A DNA stretch of 34,991 nt from Methylomicrobium sp035916875 (lineage in GTDB: Bacteria; Pseudomonadota; Gammaproteobacteria; Methylococcales; Methylomonadaceae). The notes below the pieces were generated by a model. It worked only from the letters and a program-made list of their open reading frames with translations, made no database searches and was not told the origin of the DNA. Shown here piece after piece: positions 31,626 to 34,991 of this stretch. A program made the position numbers and the translations under genes. The stretch spans positions 1 to 34,991 of the forward strand of contig NZ_JAXUHN010000046.1 in NCBI RefSeq assembly GCF_035916875.1. The letters run 5' to 3'. Position 1 is the stretch's first letter. Each line of letters begins with the position of its first letter.

Positions 31626-33242
31626 GTGATCGATCTTGAAAAGAAGACAGCCAAGGAAAAACTGATCGAGTGGTATGAAACGCTTGATCCTTCGAAGCGA
31701 AAACAAGTCACATTGATGGGCGGCGGCGCAGCGATGTTTGTCGTCGCGGCTATTCTGATTGTCAGCACATCCGATGATAATTCGAAAAACTTCATGCAAA
31801 AACCCAGAAAAGTGGAATACACGCTTTTCAATGGGAAAAGTCCACGGGATGTATCTATCGATGCCATGGCAGGAAAAATCAAAAAACTGACGGAGGATTT
31901 TTCCGATATCAAAATGACTTTCCAGCATCAGGACGCCAAGATCCAGGATGCTTCCCGAATGATCAAACAGCAAACGGAAGAACTGAACAAGAGAACCGAA
32001 AAACTGGCCCTGCAAACGACTGAACTCTACCAAAAGCTCGATGCCGCTCAAGAAGCGCTAAAAACGCAAGTGCCTTTGCCAGAATTGCCGATGGATGATG
32101 GGAATGGCGGAAAAGATAAAAAAAGCAAAGGCAAAAAGGGTAAAGATCCGCTTGAGCCCGCGTTAATTGGTCAGCAGCCCCCGACAATGGCTGAAAGCGA
32201 TGTAGCGCCTGCCGAAACTGGACCAAAAATCAGGGTTGTCACTGGGTCAGGTGAAGAGGGAAAAAAGAGCGATAAGGGACTGGCATCAGCTAGCGGCACG
32301 GATAGCAGCAAAAAAGGCGGTGAGAAAAAAATCACTGAATTCGTGAATATCAAGAAAGCGTCAAGCAAAAATGGCGTGCCCGATATGTTTTTGCCGGCCG
32401 GCAGTATTTTGAGCGGAACATTAGTGACGGGTCTTGACGCGCCCACTTCCAATCAATCGCGTAGCGATCCCTTTCCTGCTTTGTTACGGGTAAAGCATGA
32501 AGCAATTTTGCCTAACCGCTATAGGATGGATATTCGAGAGTGTTTCTTGATTGCCAGTGGTTATGGCGATCTGAGTGCCGAAAGAGCTTACATGAGAGCG
32601 GAACGCATCTCTTGCGTCAAAAAAGATGGCGCAGTCATCGAAACTGCGATGGATGCTTATTCGGTTGGCGAGGACGGCAAAGCTGGCGTAAGAGGACGAT
32701 TAGTCAGTAAAAACGGGCAAATCATCGGTAATGCATTGTTGTCAGGATTTGTCTCTGGAATTACACAAGCGTTTGCACCTCAGAAAGTAAGGGCTCTGCA
32801 AACCGGCGTGACGCCTGGCGAAACGCAGCAATTTCAATATCCATCTCCCGAGATGCTGGGCGGTCAAGCACTCATGGGGGGCGTCAAAGGCGCAGCTGAG
32901 CAAATTGCTGACTACTACCTGGAAATGGCCAAAAACATTTTTCCGATCATCGAGGTGGATGCCGGAAGGAAGATCGATTTCATCATGATCAGAGGGATGT
33001 CGCTTAATCCTAAATCCAAATCTGGTTCTGGCACCAATTTACAAGGCGGCGCACGAAGCTTGAACAACCTTTATACCGGAAACCAAGATGGCTATGGCCA
33101 AGGCTCAATGAGTGGCTTCGGCGGTGGAATGGGTGGAATGGGCGGTGGTGGTTATGGTGGCCGAGGCTCAGGCGGGTTTGGTGGCAGCTCTCGTGGTGGT
33201 GGATATGGAGGTTACGGCGGAATGGGCGGTTTTGGAAGATAA
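31626..33242 (+). CDS. traB: TraB, T4SS core channel protein (VirB10-like), 538 aa
   Basis: I choose GTG 31626, eight bases after GGGAG; an in-frame TTG at 31611 would overlap this RBS. One membrane helix (VTLMGGGAAMFVVAAILIVS, about 28-47) anchors it in the inner membrane. A coiled coil (residues about 80-145) and a charged linker follow. The VirB10-type barrel has LPAGSILSGTLVTGLDAPTSNQS and an antenna-like region near LSAERAYMRAERISC. From about residue 486 the tail is a Gly-rich run with Tyr, Met and Ser, which F TraB does not have in this form. Confidence 0.88.
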   Translation: MIDLEKKTAKEKLIEWYETLDPSKRKQVTLMGGGAAMFVVAAILIVSTSDDNSKNFMQKPRKVEYTLFNGKSPRDVSIDAMAGKIKKLTEDFSDIKMTFQHQDAKIQDASRMIKQQTEELNKRTEKLALQTTELYQKLDAAQEALKTQVPLPELPMDDGNGGKDKKSKGKKGKDPLEPALIGQQPPTMAESDVAPAETGPKIRVVTGSGEEGKKSDKGLASASGTDSSKKGGEKKITEFVNIKKASSKNGVPDMFLPAGSILSGTLVTGLDAPTSNQSRSDPFPALLRVKHEAILPNRYRMDIRECFLIASGYGDLSAERAYMRAERISCVKKDGAVIETAMDAYSVGEDGKAGVRGRLVSKNGQIIGNALLSGFVSGITQAFAPQKVRALQTGVTPGETQQFQYPSPEMLGGQALMGGVKGAAEQIADYYLEMAKNIFPIIEVDAGRKIDFIMIRGMSLNPKSKSGSGTNLQGGARSLNNLYTGNQDGYGQGSMSGFGGGMGGMGGGGYGGRGSGGFGGSSRGGGYGGYGGMGGFGR

Positions 33243-33271
33243 AAATATCAATAAAATTAATGGAGAAAATG

Positions 33272-34054
33272 ATGGCTAAGAAGTTATTAGGGGTACCGGT
33301 TTTATTGGCATTGAGTAGTGTTATTCAAGCCGCTGGCCCGGATATTTCGCAGATGGCAAAACCGAAAACCGATTCCGAAATGACTGCGGAAGTCAAAGAT
33401 GTCATGCGCAGTGTTGATGAAGTGAAACGATTGCCGGTGACTGGATTATCAATGGTCAAGGCTGGTGACAAAACATTCTTGATTACCGATAACGGGCATT
33501 TTGTTGTTGCTGGAAATTTTAAAATGGTCGATATGTGGCAAGGTAAAGTTATTGGCTCCGTATCGGACACAAAGGGAATCGATAAAGTCGACCTTCGAAA
33601 GATAGGACTCAATCCGGATGAGCTTTCGACGTTCACAATTGGAAAAGGAAAAAAGGAAGTCACGATATTTGTCGATCCTCAATGTAACTACTGTCACGAT
33701 CTGATTGCTCAACTTGAGCCATTGGGGAATGAATACGCATTCAAACTCGTACTAATTCCCGTGCTTGGAAAAGAATCGGCAGAAATCAGCAAAAAGCTGA
33801 TCTGCAATAAAGACAAAGAGCAGTCTTTAAAAGCGCTGATCGCCAAGGATTATTCGAAGCTGCCGGCTTTAGTCAGGCAAGAAGGATCGTGTGACCTAAA
33901 ACCACTGCAAAAAGCGGTAGTGGCAACGAAGCTGCTGGATATTCAGGGCGTGCCATTCTTGTTCCTGCCTTCCAAAAACACATTCAAAGGCGGCGTCAAA
34001 TCATTCAAAACCTTGTTAGAAAAAGACCTTGAGGATGAAATCAATGGTAGATAA
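33272..34054 (+). CDS. DsbC-like thiol:disulfide interchange protein, 260 aa
   Basis: GGAG is six bases before ATG 33272, preferred to ATG 33260. A signal peptide (LLGVPVLLALSSVIQAAG) precedes a DsbC-type dimerisation region and a thioredoxin fold with CNYC (Cys128, Cys131) in VDPQCNYCHDL and a cis-Pro loop (QGVPFLF). SXT and IncA/C elements also have dsbC in the transfer region. It probably oxidises or corrects disulfides in the Cys-rich TraN and TraU. It overlaps traV by 11 bases. Confidence 0.88.
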   Translation: MAKKLLGVPVLLALSSVIQAAGPDISQMAKPKTDSEMTAEVKDVMRSVDEVKRLPVTGLSMVKAGDKTFLITDNGHFVVAGNFKMVDMWQGKVIGSVSDTKGIDKVDLRKIGLNPDELSTFTIGKGKKEVTIFVDPQCNYCHDLIAQLEPLGNEYAFKLVLIPVLGKESAEISKKLICNKDKEQSLKALIAKDYSKLPALVRQEGSCDLKPLQKAVVATKLLDIQGVPFLFLPSKNTFKGGVKSFKTLLEKDLEDEINGR

Positions 34055-34526
34055 ACGTTATGTGAAATTGGCTCTTTTAACGGCAAGCGTTTTGGTTTTA
34101 AACGGTTGCTCTTACATGGGTATCGGGCAAGGTGACTTTTCCTGCCCAGGTGGAATCGACGGCGTGCGCTGTATGTCGGCCCGGCAAGTCTATCAAGCAA
34201 CAGAGTCTTCGGACTACGTAAAGACCGTGAGTGAAAACGACAAAAGCGGCGAAAGCAAGCCGGTTAGCGTTCTGGCTCATTCAAACTCAACTCTGAATAG
34301 CCAGGTGGCCGTTCCCAGTATCGAACAGCCAGTACCCATACGGACACAAGCGAAAGTCATGCGGATCTGGATGGCACCATGGGAAGATGATGACGGCGAT
34401 TTGCATGCCGATGGATACTTGTATACCGAGATTGAAAGCAGGCGATGGAATCTTGGCGAGCGATTTCGGTCGCCAGGAACGGCAATATCTCCCTTGTCGG
34501 TCAAAACTCCGACTGGCATAAAATAG
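34044..34526 (+). CDS. traV: TraV, outer membrane lipoprotein of the T4SS, 160 aa
   Basis: The start at ATG 34044 has GAGG nine bases upstream; a TTG at 34029 would overlap dsbC further. The lipobox is LNGC (Cys22). The family pair of Cys follows in FSCPGGIDGVRCMSARQVY. The C-terminal part, KVMRIWMAPWEDDDGDLHADGYLYTEIESRRW, is the TraV core sequence. TraV joins TraK and TraB in the outer membrane core. It ends the second transfer operon, followed by a strong terminator. Confidence 0.9.
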   Translation: MVDKRYVKLALLTASVLVLNGCSYMGIGQGDFSCPGGIDGVRCMSARQVYQATESSDYVKTVSENDKSGESKPVSVLAHSNSTLNSQVAVPSIEQPVPIRTQAKVMRIWMAPWEDDDGDLHADGYLYTEIESRRWNLGERFRSPGTAISPLSVKTPTGIK

Positions 34527-34534
34527 GAACAAGG

Positions 34535-34558
34535 CCGGACGAAAGTCCGGTTTTTTTT
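34535..34558 (+). terminator. Rho-independent terminator after traV
   Basis: CCGGAC (34535-34540) and GTCCGG (34545-34550) form a six-bp GC-rich stem with a GAAA loop, followed by eight T. It ends the traL-traV operon and separates it from traA. Confidence 0.9.
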
Positions 34559-34570
34559 GCCCATCGCCCC

Positions 34571-34637
34571 GAAAGACACAGCAAATGCATACTCTTTCGT
34601 CTGTCCACCAAAAGGACGCCTGTTTTGATGCTCTTTC
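34571..34637 (+). promoter_or_regulatory. Two diverged GAAAGA/TCTTTC boxes upstream of traA
   Basis: Box 1 has GAAAGA at 34571-34576 and TCTTTC at 34593-34598. Box 2 has AAAAGG at 34610-34615 and TCTTTC at 34632-34637. Both have a 16-base gap, one more than the elements at 20031 and 28290. Read on the minus strand, box 1 shares ACGAAAGAG, GTCTTTC and CGATG with those elements. They may be FlhDC-like activator sites for the pilin gene. Confidence 0.45.
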
Positions 34638-34662
34638 GCGCTTATACCCGGCTGGGTTTTTG

Positions 34663-34691
34663 TTGACAATGCATTTGTTCCGGAACAGAAC
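34663..34691 (+). promoter_or_regulatory. Putative traA promoter with a palindromic operator
   Basis: TTGACA (34663-34668) is a perfect -35. At 17 bases the -10 would be CAGAAC (34686-34691), which is poor, so an activator or another -10 is needed. TGTTCCGGAACA (34676-34687) is a perfect 12-bp palindrome inside the spacer and is a likely operator. The 5' leader to the traA start also has a small AGTGG/CCACT hairpin (34708-34720). Confidence 0.4.
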
Positions 34692-34749
34692 GCGGCTTCC
34701 AATTGCAAGTGGTGGCCACTCAATCAAGCATATTTTTGGAGTTCTTCAA

Positions 34750-34991
34750 ATGAACAAATTGAAAGCACTGTTTACCTCTAAAGCCTTCCTGGCCACTTCT
34801 GCTGTTGCTGCTGTTGCACTGGCTCCTGAAGCCATGGCCGGTACCGGTGGTACTGAGTTCGACGATATCTATACTTTGTTGGTCGGCTGGACTCAAGGTA
34901 CTTTGGGTAAAATCATTGCCTTGGGCATGTTCATGGTGGGTTTGTCTGCCGGTATCGTCAACCAGTCTATCGTTTCCGTGGTTATCGGAAT
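34750..34991 (+). CDS. traA: TraA conjugative propilin (cut by window end)
   Basis: The translation MNKLKALFTSKAFLATSAVAAVALAPEAMA is a propilin leader; cleavage after AMA would release GTGGTEFDDIYTLLVGWTQG. The mature part then has the hydrophobic helix GKIIALGMFMVGLSAGIV, as in SXT/R391-type TraA. GGAG is eight bases before the ATG. The codons are those of a highly expressed gene. It stands alone after the traV terminator, so pilin is produced from its own promoter. About 80 residues are visible; the end is outside the window. Confidence 0.88.
   Translation, partial: MNKLKALFTSKAFLATSAVAAVALAPEAMAGTGGTEFDDIYTLLVGWTQGTLGKIIALGMFMVGLSAGIVNQSIVSVVIG

Overview
The left 15.8 kb looks like ordinary chromosome of a gammaproteobacterium: a DUF3581 protein, a PP_4765-type flavoprotein, heme O synthase, a TrpD2/YbiB-like protein, paired M16 peptidases, RsmD and UbiD. 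A methanotroph or methylotroph of the Methylococcales type is a guess that fits the gene set, including an SBP56/methanethiol oxidase operon. I cannot fix the genus from sequence alone.

Chromosomal part: 1-1066 holds a partial ORF, a small membrane protein and a decayed integron integrase (intI) whose reading frame runs into a decayed IS66-type transposase. 1069-12926 carries housekeeping and accessory genes, among them an ABC exporter whose ATPase motifs are all degenerate and a cytoplasmic GH5 hydrolase. 13047-15574 is a four-gene operon read leftward: TetR regulator, DUF4242 protein, small 4Fe-4S ferredoxin, and secreted SBP56/methanethiol oxidase. A perfect 12-bp palindrome lies just upstream of the tetR start.

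At about 15840 the first 16 codons of a low-molecular-weight protein tyrosine phosphatase gene stop abruptly. From there to the right edge the window is an integrative conjugative element (ICE). It has a lambda-type tyrosine integrase with an excisionase, then a leftward four-gene operon encoding two FlhD/FlhC-type activator pairs. One of these FlhD proteins is fused to a STAS-like (DUF4325) domain. Divergent from it is an F-type (SXT/IncA-C-like) conjugation region: secreted small protein, DUF475/TerC (frameshifted), TerD, TrbI, TraF peptidase, TrbC-TraW, TraU, TraN; then lytic transglycosylase, OmpA-like lipoprotein, TraL, TraE, TraK, TraB, DsbC, TraV; a terminator; then the pilin gene traA, cut by the window end.

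A 44-bp element with one mismatch is present upstream of both transfer operons (20031-20074 and 28290-28333). Its core, GAAAGA-N15-TCTTTC, recurs in diverged form, with N16, twice upstream of traA. The best overall reading is that the two FlhDC-like pairs switch on transfer by binding these boxes, as SetCD does in SXT and AcaCD in IncA/C plasmids. The doubled activator operon with the STAS-FlhD fusion is the most novel part of the window.
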